A stretch of 64,000 nt of DNA from Flaccisagitta enflata (Eukaryota; Chaetognatha; Sagittoidea; Aphragmophora): positions 78,926,001-78,990,000 of the forward strand of contig OZ231127.1 in assembly GCA_965153355.1 (NCBI GenBank). The letters are read 5' to 3'. The position numbers and the translations under genes were made by a program. The stretch's first letter is position 1. Each line of letters begins with the position of its first letter. Of this stretch, positions 53,684 through 64,000 are shown in pieces. The notes under the pieces were generated by a model, which searched no databases, was not told where the DNA came from, and saw only the letters and a program-made list of their open reading frames with translations.

Positions 53684-56097
53684 TAGAGGGAGGTGTAAAG
53701 TTGAAACTGCCATACTCGGAAAGTTTTCAATGTAGGAACAACATATGAAATGGGAAAGACATGAAAAGGTATCCATTTATAATGAGAAGGGTCGGCGCAT
53801 TGCACTTGTTTTTTGATGGTTTTATCCCTAAAAATGCTTTTTTTCTGCAATTTTCCATTTTTCCTTCATTTCTTCACAATGTCATCTTATTGGCACTCAT
53901 GTTTAAATCTTGGTATAAAGCTAATGCTGTTTCGCATATGCTCTTGATGAAAAAAGTTTTTGAAAAAACATCAGGAGGAAGAGGAGGAGAAGAGAGGAGG
54001 AGGAGGAGGAGGAGGAGGAAAACTACAAAGGTGAACGAACCAAGCATTTGCTCCTTCATGTCACCCTTTTTGCCTTGCTTCAAATTGGATTCCACAGTGC
54101 ATTTTTAGAAAAAAGGGGAAAATTTTGAAATCTTTTGAGACTCTTTAACTCTTCCCATGTCTCTGAATCTCTATAAGAGGTAAGGTCTTATGGTTTATGG
54201 GGCCATAACCCCAAAGAGTAAAAACGCACATTTTTGCCCTGTCCGCGAAGGTCATTGTTTTTTTTTTTATTTGTTCATTTACTATCTCACGCATGCATTC
54301 CATTCATTTATTCATTTTTTTACTCATTCTTTCATTCCTATCTTGGTGGGCTAATGAATGCACTTTAAGAATATGGTTTTAAGTCAGGTGCACGCGACTA
54401 CAACCTCTGTTAATCCTTTAACCCAACCTCTGTTGTCCATTCATCCGTGAGGCTCAGATCTCAGCTATAAGGCCAAATCCCAGCCTCAAAGTCCAAATCC
54501 TAGTCCCAAGCCCAATATCTGATCCCAAGACCTAAATCCCAGCCCGGAAGCCCAGATTTTAGCCCCTAAGCCCAAATCCCAGCCCAGAAGCCCAAAATCT
54601 CAACCTCATAGCTCAAAATCCCAGTCTTGAATCCTAGCTTCAAGACCCGTATCCTTACCTTGAGGAGGAGAAAAAATTTCCCTATATGTGAAAGCATAGG
54701 TCATTGGTCCCATTGGGGCTGCTGCCCCTGTCACCGTTTCAACCTAAAATACACTAACCTAGGAACATTGGGTACCGCTGACCATCTTGCCCAACCGTCC
54801 CTGACAACTTTTGCAACTTTTGACTATCATTAAAGACTAATGGAACATAAGACCAATGGACATATCCAGCCTTAATTTTTTTACTGTCTTTGGCCTCATT
54901 GCTCTTGTCAAAATGCTTTAGCGACCTTAAATACTGCCCCTGCCCACCTGCATGCGACTGGGGTAGCCGTGTATCCAGCCTTGTAAAAACAAAACAAGTG
55001 ATATTGGTTGGGAAGGAAGAGGCATACAACCCTCTTTTTCAAACTTCCTTCCACACCCATACACACAGGCAGGGCAAAAATGCTCATCTCTAAACTTTTT
55101 GACTGCATCAATATTGACCAAAGGACCAATGGACAATGGACAGCTGACCGAAGGATAGTCCACCTGTTAAAAAGTCAAGAGTCTGCAACTAATGAATATT
55201 ATCAATCTTTATCTCTCTCTGATTCATTGACTTGTCTAATCTTCACTTTTCCGCGTAATTCATCTGGGAATAGTAGGCGAATGGTGAATGGTGAAACAAA
55301 TTTCTCACTAAGTGATCAACCAACTGACCGATCAATGCACGCATCCTCATATTGATGTGCGTCGGCGGTCATGAAAATTGTTTAAGTTTCTAATTTGTCT
55401 GTTCTAGATGCGTCCTGGCATCTCCATAAGTCGAGGTGCAAATAAAGATAAAATTTCGGTTTCAGTCTCATTTCATAACTATATTCATAACTATCTTATG
55501 ATTTTTTCAATGAAATTTGTAATTTTGTAGTTTTGTATTATTTTGTTAGTAAAAAAAACCCTAGTTTGATGAAGGCGTTGCTTTGTTCTATTGACGAAGA
55601 CAAGAAAGAAGTACTGGAAATAATAGATTCTTTTAAAAATAGTAGAGCAAAAGTTCAAAACCTGTGAAGGGAAAATTCTAAGACTTGAACAAATTGAACA
55701 ATTTTGCATTTTTAAGAACATGGCCCTCATCTTATATGTTCTTAGAATGAGGCCATGTTTTTGAAAATGCAAAATTTTGCTTTTAGAGAGAGTCTTAAAA
55801 TTTTCCCCAAGAGAAGTCAAGTTGCAAAATTAAATTTTCTAAAGATTTCCTTCTTTTTTCTCCCCTCTTCACCTGCTCAGCGCTCTTTTTTTTTATCTAC
55901 AAATGATTTTCTATGCAAAATTAAAAACAATTTAACATAACAATGATATTTTTTGATGAAAAAAGTATAGATTTGTAAAATTTAAAATATTGGAAAAAAT
56001 GTTTTGACTCCTCTAATTTGTCCTTCGTTTGCACCTCGACCTAAGAGGCTTTGACTGTCGGTCCTTCGATCCGTCTGTGGTGTTTTTTTGTTGATGT

Positions 56098-56171
<74 letters not shown>

Positions 56172-57235
56172 CTACTCACGCGCTCGATAAAAAGCTCAGC
56201 TGCAGGAATAAAACGCATCTACCATACGACTAAAAAAAAGACGCACTTCTAGATGGCTATTTTAGCTATGAATCAAGGAAAACCCTATTAAAATCTTAGG
56301 TCATCTGAAAGCCCTTCAAAAGTACTTTCATTTTACGCCAATTTGCTATTGCTATCTTTTTAGGTGCGACAAAGCACCTCTATAACTGGCTATGTCTGTT
56401 GGTCGGTCGGTTGGTCGGTTGGTTGGTCAGTTGGTTGGTCGGGTAATGCATTTGTTCGACGATCCACACGTCCCACCTATTGGCCTACTTGGCGTTTAGA
56501 AATGACATCAGTGCTTCTCTTTGGAGGGCTCTAGCTTCTAAACCGTTTGAGATACAGAGCTGAGGGTGGTAAAGATAAAATGATTTTTTGAAAATCTTCA
56601 AAAATGTCTGCTTTTACAAAAAGTTTAAATTAATTTTGATACCTATTTTGTCACTTTATAAACAGGTGCGAGTGGGAAAGGTTGAATTTTGGCCTTGTTC
56701 TTTCATTGGATTAACTAACAATTAATGATGCATTAAACATTTTTTAATCAAATGAGGAACAGTGAATATAACGGACGAACAGATGAATCTAAGTACAATT
56801 TCACCACTTAACCATTTTAGTCATGGACACGTGACTCTACACCCTGCCGTGTCGGTCTGTCGGTCCATCCAAAACATTAAAAATTTCGAGCGGTTTTTGC
56901 ATTACTGCTGCTGCCCAACCGTCCCTGACAAGATTACCGTATGTCCAGCCTTATTCCTTGAATCATTTTGTCTGTCTCTGCGTAATATGAGTGGCAATTT
57001 GGACAATTTTCTAGCCAGTCAAATTTTTTGTGATATATTTGCTTCTTAGATGTGTCCTCCAATCTCTTAGATGGTTTAACAGTAGGTCTGTCTGTCAATC
57101 CATCCATTGCTCTGTCAGTCCTTATGTCTATTCTGCCAGTGCAAATCACGCACTTCTTGTCACATCTACACCGTGGGGATGTCACGCATCAATGTAAATG
57201 CAGTTTAACTTTGGGTTAGTGTTAGGGCTAAGGGT
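53684..57235 (+). repeat. block A of the composite element, copy 1
   Basis: Nearly identical to 58793-62100. Relative to copy 2 it has 257 extra bases (54475-54731), which are CCCAAATCCCAGCC-type GFB sequence, and a CT tract about 14 bp shorter (56101-56168). It carries PCG parts: hairpins near 54386, 55409 (AGATGCGTCCTGGCATCT), 56365 (AGGTGCGACAAAGCACCT) and 56819, and a PCG far end at 54925-54985. Confidence 0.9.
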
Positions 57236-58784
57236 AGAGGGCGGTGCTATATGTGTTGGGGACCCATAAAGGTTCAATATCATCCAAACTCGACAAGTAA
57301 ACCTTGGTGGTACATCATTCCTAACTGTCCAGACCCCTAACTGGGTAGGAATTTTCCCTAAAGGGTCGGCGCATCATGGATACATATCATTACCACTTGA
57401 CTACTGATTTTTGAGGAAAAAAGGTGTTTTTCTACATAACGGTTCTTTTAAACTGGTATTGCATACAGAAAAGACTTCAAAATCATTTTAAGGCGAGTGA
57501 CTGAGATGAGCAACGTACAGTGCAATGTTGAATTATGTCTACATCTTTGTGATAGCTGTGAGTTGCTGCAAATCTACTACAATATTGCAGCAAATTGCGG
57601 CAAATCACCAAAATTTCGGAAAAAGTGGGAAAAAATTTCTGGAGGTTGATGATCAGTACATTGTGATATTTTCAGTTGAAATATGTACTGCAGCAAGATT
57701 CATTTTAATCAGTTTTTTAATATCCAAAATTAACACCCTAGCATTTTTGGCAGCAGCTTGCAGCAAATCATATTTTATGCAATTACATGACTAGAAATAG
57801 AAACTGATCAGCCGTAAACTACTTAGTCGAAAGATGAGAAACTTACAGGAGTAATGCTGTCTTGGAGATGGATGAAAAGTTAAGTATTGATAAACTACTC
57901 TTCTTTGCATGACACTTTAAGAATAGTCGCAAATGCATTAGATGGTCAGCAGTACCCATACCCTGCCAAAGTAGGTTGTGGTAAAACTTGAAGGGGGAGC
58001 AGGGCAGCGGCCCCAAAGTGGTTGATGACCTATTCCTATACACATATGGGGGATTTTTTCCTCCTTCTCCTCCTCCTTCTCCTCGTCCCCCTCCCCTCTG
58101 ACTCAGGCTAAAGGCCCCAATCCCAGCCTCAAGGCCCAAATCCCAGCCTTGAGGTCCAAATCCCAGCCTTGAAGCCCAAAACCCTCCCATGAGCCCCAAA
58201 TCCCAGTCTTGGGGATTCAAGGATAGGATTTGGGCTTTGAGGTTGAGATTTGGGCCTAAAGGCTGAGATTTTGACCCCAAGGCTGGGATTTGGGCCTTGA
58301 GGCTAGGATCTGAGTCAGGGCCGGGGTAAAAAAGAGGATAAGGAGGGGAAGGAAATCCCCTATGTGTGAAAACATGAGTCATCAACCCCTTTGGGGCCGC
58401 TGCCCAAAAAGTAGAAACCATACTTTAATGAGTAATGAGCGCGTCGAAACAGGGAAAAAATTACAATGAATGAAATTGAGAAATTGAGAATTGAGAAATG
58501 GAATTGAAATTGAAAAAACAAATTAGAGCTGAAAATTCAAATTTGATTGAGATTGAAAATGTACAATTGAATCAGCGACTCAATGCTTGTTTTCTCCATT
58601 TGACATATGTTTATGTTGGCGGCCTTACGCTCGATCAGGGAAAGAGATTTTGCGAGGACATGGGAATGACTGGTGGAATTCAGTTCTTCCTTGCCGCAGA
58701 TTTTTTTCCCGAATCCATGGACATAGCAAAGCTTTAATTCGAGTGGCTTTATTGCGTTAGGCTGTTGTACATAAAACCAAGTCA
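57236..58784 (-). repeat. block B of the composite element, inverted copy
   Basis: Reverse complement of 62101-63652, with small indels in its GFB section. The neighbouring TTAGGG-like repeat is continuous at the A'/B' junction (GGGCTAAGGGTTGACTTGG) as in the unrelated copy at 9.55 kb, so the B' orientation is ancestral and this one is rearranged. Confidence 0.9.
57926..58410 (+). mobile_element. GFB element inside block B
   Basis: TAGTCGCAAATGCATTAGAT, GGGCAGCGGCCCCAAAGTGG, ACACATATGGGGGATTTTTT, CCCAAATCCCAGCC units, then inverted units and CCCCTATGTGTGAAAACATG and GGCCGCTGCCC. Confidence 0.8.
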
Positions 58785-58792
58785 ACCCTTAG

Positions 58793-60948
58793 TAGAGGGA
58801 GGTGTAAAGTTGAAACTGCCATACTCGGAAAGTTTTCAATGTAGGAACAACATATGAAATGGGAAAGACATGAAAAGGTATCCATTTATAATGAGAAGGG
58901 TCGGCGCATTGCACTTGTTTTTTGATGGTTTTATCCCTCAAAATGCGTTTTTTCTGCAATTTTCCATTTTTCCTTCATTTCTTCACAATGTCATCTTATT
59001 GGCACTCATGTTTAAATCTTGGTATAAAGCTAATGCTGTTTCGCATATGCTCTTGATGAAAAAAGTTTTTGAAAAAACATCAGGAGGAAGAGGAGGAGAA
59101 GAGAGGAGGAGGAGGAGGAGGAGGAGGAAAACTACAAAGGTGAACGAACCAAGCATTTGCTCCTTCATGTCACCCTTTTTGCCTTGCTTCAAATTGGATT
59201 CCACAGTGCATTTTTAAAAAAAAGGGGAAAATTTTGAAATCTTTTGAGACTCTTTAACTCTTCCCATGTCTCTGAATCTCTATAAGAGGTAAGGTCTTAT
59301 GGTTTATGGGGCCATAACCCCAAAGAGTAAAAACGCACATTTTTGCCCTGTCCGCGAAGGTCATTGTTTTTTTTTTTATTTGTTCATTTACTATCTCACG
59401 CATGCATTCCATTCATTTATTCATTTTTTTACTCATTCTTTCATTCCTATCTTGGTGGGCTAATGAATGCACTTTAAGAATATGGTTTTAAGTCAGGTGC
59501 ACGCGACTACAACCTCTGTTAATCCTTTAACCCAACCTCTGTTGTCCATTCATCCGTGAGGCTCAGATCTCAGCTATAAGGCCACCGTCTCAACCTAAAA
59601 TACACTAACCTAGGAACATTGGGTACCGCTGACCATCTTGCCCAACCGTCCCTGACAACTTTTGCAACTTTTGACTATCATTAAAGACTAATGGAACATA
59701 AGACCAATGGACATATCCAGCCTTAACTTTTTTACTGTCTTTGGCCTCATTGCTCTTGTCAAAATGCTTTAGCGACCTTAAATACTGCCCCTGCCCACCT
59801 GCATGCGACTGGGGTAGCCGTGTATCCAGCCTTGTAAAAACAAAACAAGTGATATTGGTTGGGAAGGAAGAGGCATACAACCCTCTTTTTCAAACTTCCT
59901 TCCACACCCATACACACAGGCAGGGCAAAAATGCTCATCTCTAAACTTTTTGACTGCATCAATATTGACCAAAGGACCAATGGACAATGGACAGCTGACC
60001 GAAGGATAGTCCACCTGTTAAAAAGTCAAGAGTCTGCAACTAATGAATATTATCAATCTTTATCTCTCTCTGATTCATTGACTTGTCTAATCTTCACTTT
60101 TCCGCGTAATTCATCTGGGAATAGTAGGCGAATGGTGAATGGTGAAACAAATTTCTCACTAAGTGATCAACCAACTGACCGATCAATGCACGCATCCTCA
60201 TATTGATGTGCGTCGGCGGTCATGAAAATTGTTTAAGTTTCTAATTTGTCTGTTCTAGATGCGTCCTGGCATCTCCATAAGTCGAGGTGCAAATAAAGAT
60301 AAAATTTCGGTTTCAGTCTCATTTCATAACTATATTCATAACTATCTTATGATTTTTTCAATGAAATTTGTAATTTTGTAGTTTTGTATTATTTTGTTAA
60401 TAAAAGAAACCCTAGTTTGATGAAGGCGTTGCTTTGTTCTATTGACGAAGACAAGAAAGAAGTACTGGAAATAATAGATTCTTTTAAAAATAGTAGAGCA
60501 AAAGTTCAAAACCTGTGAAGGGAAAATTCTAAGACTTGAACAAATTGAACAATTTTGCATTTTTAAGAACATGGCCCTCATCTTATATGTTCTTAGAATG
60601 AGGCCATGTTTTTGAAAATGCAAAATTTTGCTTTTAGAGAGAGTCTTAAAATTTTCCCCAAGAGAAGTCAAGTTGCAAAATTAAATTTTCTAAAGATTTC
60701 CTTCTTTTTTCTCCCCTCTTCACCTGCTCAGCGCTCTTTTTTTTTATCTACAAATGATTTTCTATGCAAAACTAAAAACAATTTAACATAACAATGATAT
60801 TTTTTGATGAAAAAAGTATAGATTTGTAAAATTTAAAATATTGGAAAAAATGTTTTGACTCCTCTAATTTGTCCTTCGTTTGCACCTCGACCTAAGAGGC
60901 TTTGTCTGTCGGTCCTTCGATCCGTCTGTGGTGTTTTTTTGTTGATGT

Positions 60949-61032
<84 letters not shown>

Positions 61033-62100
61033 CTACTCATGCGCTCGATAAAAAGCTCAGCTGCAGGAATAAAACGCATCTACCATACGACTAAAAAAAA
61101 GACGCACTTCTAGATGGCTATTTTAGCTATGAATCAAGGAAAACCCTATTAAAATCTTAGGTCATCTGAAAGCCCTTCAAAAGTACTTTCATTTTACGCC
61201 AATTTGCTATTGCTATCTTTTTAGGTGCGACAAAGCACCTCTATAACTGGCTATGTCTGTTGGTCGGTCGGTTGGTCGGTTGGTTGGTCAGTTGGTTGGT
61301 CGGGTAATGCATTTGTTCGACGATCCACACGTCCCACCTATTGGCCTACTTGGCGTTTAGAAATGACATCAGTGCTTCTCTTTGGAGGGCTCTAGCTTCT
61401 AAACCGTTTGAGATACAGAGCTGAGGGTGGTAAAGATAAAATGATTTTTTGAAAATCTTCAAAAAATGTCTGCTTTTACAAAAAGTTTAAATCAATTTTG
61501 ATACCTATTTTGTCACTTTATAAACAGGTGCGAGTGGGAAAGGTTGAATTTTGGCCTTGTTCTTTCATTGGATTAACTAACAATTAATGATGCATTAAAC
61601 ATTTTTTAATCAAATGAGGAACAGTGAATATAACGGACGAACAGATGAATCTAAGTACAATTTCACCACTTAACCATTTTAGTCATGGACACGTGACTCT
61701 ACACCCTGCCGTGTCGGTCTGTCGGTCCATCCAAAACATCATTTAAAATTTCGAGCGGTTTTTGCATTACTGCTGCTGCCCAACCGTCCCTGACAAGATT
61801 ACCGTATGTCCAGCCTTATTCCTTGAATCATTTTGTCTGTCTCTGCGTAATATGAGTGGCAATTTGGACAATTTTCTAGCCAGTCAAATTTTTTGTGATA
61901 TATTTGCTTCTTAGATGTGTCCTCCAATCTCTTAGATGGTTTAACAGTAGGTCTGTCTGTCAATCCATCCATTGGTCTGTCAGTCCTTATGTCTATTCTG
62001 CCAGTGCAAATCACGCACTTCTTGTCACATCTACACCGTGGGGATGTCACGCATCAATGTAAATGCAGTTTAACTTTGGGTTAGTGTTAGGGCTAAGGGT
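58793..62100 (+). repeat. block A' of the composite element, copy 2
   Basis: Begins TAGAGGGAGGTGTAAAG like copy 1 and ends GGGTTAGTGTTAGGG then CTAAGGGT. It lacks the 257-bp GFB segment (junction near 59580) and has a longer CT tract (60952-61028). Confidence 0.9.
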
Positions 62101-63652
62101 TGACTTGGTTTTATGTACAACAGCCTAACGCAATAAAGCCACTCGAATTAAAGCTTTGCTATGTCCATGGATTCGGGAAAAAAATCTGCGGCAAGGAAGA
62201 ACTGAATTCCACCAGTCATTCCCATGTCCTCGCAAAATCTCTTTCCCTGATCGAGCGTAAGGCCGCCAACATAAACATATGTCAAATGGAGAAAACAAGC
62301 ATTGAGTCGCTGATTCAATTGTACATTTTCAATCTCAATCAAATTTGAATTTTCAGCTCTAATTTGTTTTTTCAATTTCAATTCCATTTCTCAATTCTCA
62401 ATTTCTCAATTTCATTCATTGTAATTTTTTCCCTGTTTCGACGCGCTCATTACTCATTAAAGTATGGTTTCTACTTTTTGGGCAGCGGCCCCAAAGGGGT
62501 TGATGACTCATGTTTTCACACATATGGGGGATTTTTTCCTCCTTCCCCTCCTTATCCTTCTTTTTTGTACCCCCCCCCCCCGGCCCTGACTCAGATCCTA
62601 GCCTCAAGGCCCAAATCCCAGCCTTGGGGTCAAAATCTCAGCCTTTAGGCCCAAATCTCAACCTCAAAGCCCAAATCCTATCCTTGAATCCCCAAGACTG
62701 GGATTTGGGGCTCATGGGAGGGTTTTGGGCTTCAAGGCTGGGATTTGGACCTCAAGGCTGGGATTTGGGCCTTTAGATGAGACAGAGCCTGAGTCGGGAG
62801 GGAGGATGAGGAGAAGGAGGAAGAAGGAGGAAAATCCCCCATATGTGTATAAGAATAGGTCATCAACCACTTTGGGGCCGCTGCCCTGCTCCCCCTTCAA
62901 GTTTTACCACAACCTACTTTGGCAGGGTATGGGTACTGCTGACCATCTAATGCATTTGCGACTATTCTTAAAGTGTCATGCAAAGAAGAGTAGTTTATCA
63001 ATACTTAACTTTTCATCCATCTCCAAGACAGCATTACTCCTGTAAGTTTCTCATCTTTCGACTAAGTAGTTTACGGCTGATCAATTTCTATTTCTAGTCA
63101 TGTAATTGCATAAAATATGATTTGCTGCAAGCTGCTGCCAAAAATGCTAGGGTGTTAATTTTGGATATTAAAAAACTGATTAAAATGAATCTTGCTGCAG
63201 TACATATTTCAACTGAAAATATCACAATGTACTGATCATCAACCTCCAGAAATTTTTTCCCACTTTTTCCGAAATTTTGGTGATTTGCCGCAATTTGCTG
63301 CAATATTGTAGTAGATTTGCAGCAACTCACAGCTATCACAAAGATGTAGACATAATTCAACATTGCACTGTACGTTGCTCATCTCAGTCACTCGCCTTAA
63401 AATGATTTTGAAGTCTTTTCTGTATGCAATACCAGTTTAAAAGAACCGTTATGTAGAAAAACACCTTTTTTCCTCAAAAATCAGTAGTCAAGTGGTAATG
63501 ATATGTATCCATGATGCGCCGACCCTTTAGGGAAAATTCCTACCCAGTTAGGGGTCTGGACAGTTAGGAATGATGTACCACCAAGGTTTACTTGTCGAGT
63601 TTGGATGATATTGAACCTTTATGGGTCCCCAACACATATAGCACCGCCCTCT
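62101..63652 (+). repeat. block B' of the composite element, normal order
   Basis: Joined to A' through a continuous TTAGGG-like repeat. Contains a GFB element (62478-62966) and ends at the right terminal repeat. Confidence 0.9.
62478..62966 (-). mobile_element. GFB element inside block B'
   Basis: Reverse-complement partner of 57926-58410, with changed unit number in the minisatellite and a GAGACAGAGCCTGAGTCGGG segment near 62778. Confidence 0.8.
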
Positions 63653-63660
63653 ACTAAAAG

Positions 63661-64000
63661 CGGGCAATCGCTTCCACACTCATGTTCTCGATTCCCTCAT
63701 CACGATCACGAGAGAATCGAGGACACTTGGAAAAATCTCATTCAAGGTTGAAACAATTGACTTTTCATGCCGATATTGTTCACTTTATACATCGCTGCAA
63801 GTGTCTATCTTTTGCCCGAGTAACGGATCTATGGTCCCTCATTTTTCTATTGAATGTGGTCACGAACATAACTTCCGTTTTTGAACGAATGGAAACAACA
63901 TTGCAAATGGCGCCGCGCTGAATCGCTTTACCCTGAAATGAAACGTGCAATTGCACTCGTATGAACATGAAGGAACGCAGAGAGATGAATTCGCGTTTCA
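63661..64000. other. unique flank, no confirmed gene
   Basis: A minus-strand stretch of about 55 open codons after a good acceptor (CATTTCAG, near 63935-63942) and ending in a stop near 63780 could be a terminal exon. I recognise no domain. Confidence 0.25.

Larger units (their letters stand above)
53684..63652. mobile_element. composite hAT-like element: A, inverted B, A', B'
   Basis: Outer ends are TAGAGGGAGGTG (left) and AGAGGGCGGTG read inward from the right; the first fits the hAT end rule YARNG. The 8-bp duplication ACTAAAAG flanks the whole (53676-53683 and 63653-63660). Inside are two near-identical units: A (53684-57235) with B inverted (57236-58784), then A' (58793-62100) with B' in normal order (62101-63652). 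CTAAGGGT follows A at 57228-57235 and occurs inverted as ACCCTTAG at 58785-58792; in unit 2 the same site is single (62093-62100). No transposase is seen. Open frames of 60-115 codons are kept in both copies, but this is expected from high identity. Confidence 0.8.

Noticed and set aside
53761-54108. A 115-codon frame conserved at 58870-59217
   Set aside because: Identity between copies is explained by the recent duplication of block A. The Arg run is a GGA repeat and no domain is recognisable.
58498-58737. A 79-codon frame conserved at 62387-62148
   Set aside because: Same reason: it lies in blocks B and B', and all sequence there is conserved, coding or not.
63780-63968. Possible terminal exon on the minus strand
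   Set aside because: A good acceptor and about 55 open codons, but no recognisable domain, and any upstream exon would lie outside the window.

Overview
The window looks like nuclear DNA of an invertebrate animal. It has spliced genes with GT-AG introns, a cochlin/vitrin-like LCCL plus von Willebrand A protein (an animal architecture), a type I PIP kinase and a C2H2 zinc-finger protein. These sit in a sea of microsatellites, minisatellites, small inverted-repeat transposons and non-LTR retrotransposons. The sequence alone does not let me name the phylum. Two names are used throughout. PCG means palindrome-capped GTCC element: a dispersed repeat with an ACAAGGCCGG end, an internal GTCC/GTCG tetranucleotide array, and a short hairpin such as AGTCGCGTGCACGCGACT at the other end ('+' means the hairpin is on the right). 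GFB means G-rich foldback element: inverted arms around a minisatellite of about 20 bp. Layout. 1-15 kb: no convincing gene; two minisatellites, several PCG copies, two copies of an 800-bp inverted-repeat element (one nested in a PCG), hAT-like and Mutator-like small elements, and long CA, CT, TG and GA tracts. 15.3-16.6 kb: a possible two-exon minus-strand gene with an acidic N-terminus and an Arg/Ser-rich C-terminus, whose intron is almost only (TTG)n. 17-22.6 kb: inverted-repeat elements and GAA/CAA arrays. 22.8-30.6 kb (+): a complete eight-exon type I phosphatidylinositol-4-phosphate 5-kinase gene whose exon phases all agree (888 aa). 31.1-47.4 kb (-): an eight-exon, 344-aa secreted LCCL-vWA gene, tail to tail with the kinase gene. 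One of its introns (34.8-43.4 kb) contains an apparently intact 3.7-kb non-LTR retrotransposon and a single-exon 813-aa zinc-finger gene, both on the opposite strand. 47.5-53.6 kb: TA-flanked inverted-repeat elements (Tc1/mariner-like) and PCG copies. 53.7-63.65 kb: a 10-kb composite of two hAT-like units. Its arrangement (A, B inverted, A', B'), an 8-bp outer duplication (ACTAAAAG) and an 8-bp inner duplication in inverted orientation (CTAAGGGT) match aberrant hAT transposition between sister copies with the element itself as target. The genes are not an operon. The kinase makes PI(4,5)P2 at membranes, the LCCL-vWA protein is probably extracellular matrix, and the zinc-finger protein is probably nuclear. 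What links them is the mobile-repeat landscape: PCG, GFB, LINE and microsatellite sequence sits directly beside several splice sites. The observations I rate highest are the aberrant-transposition footprint, the PCG hairpin that changes together with a distant subterminal motif, and a splice donor tandemly repeated in 64-bp units in the kinase gene.
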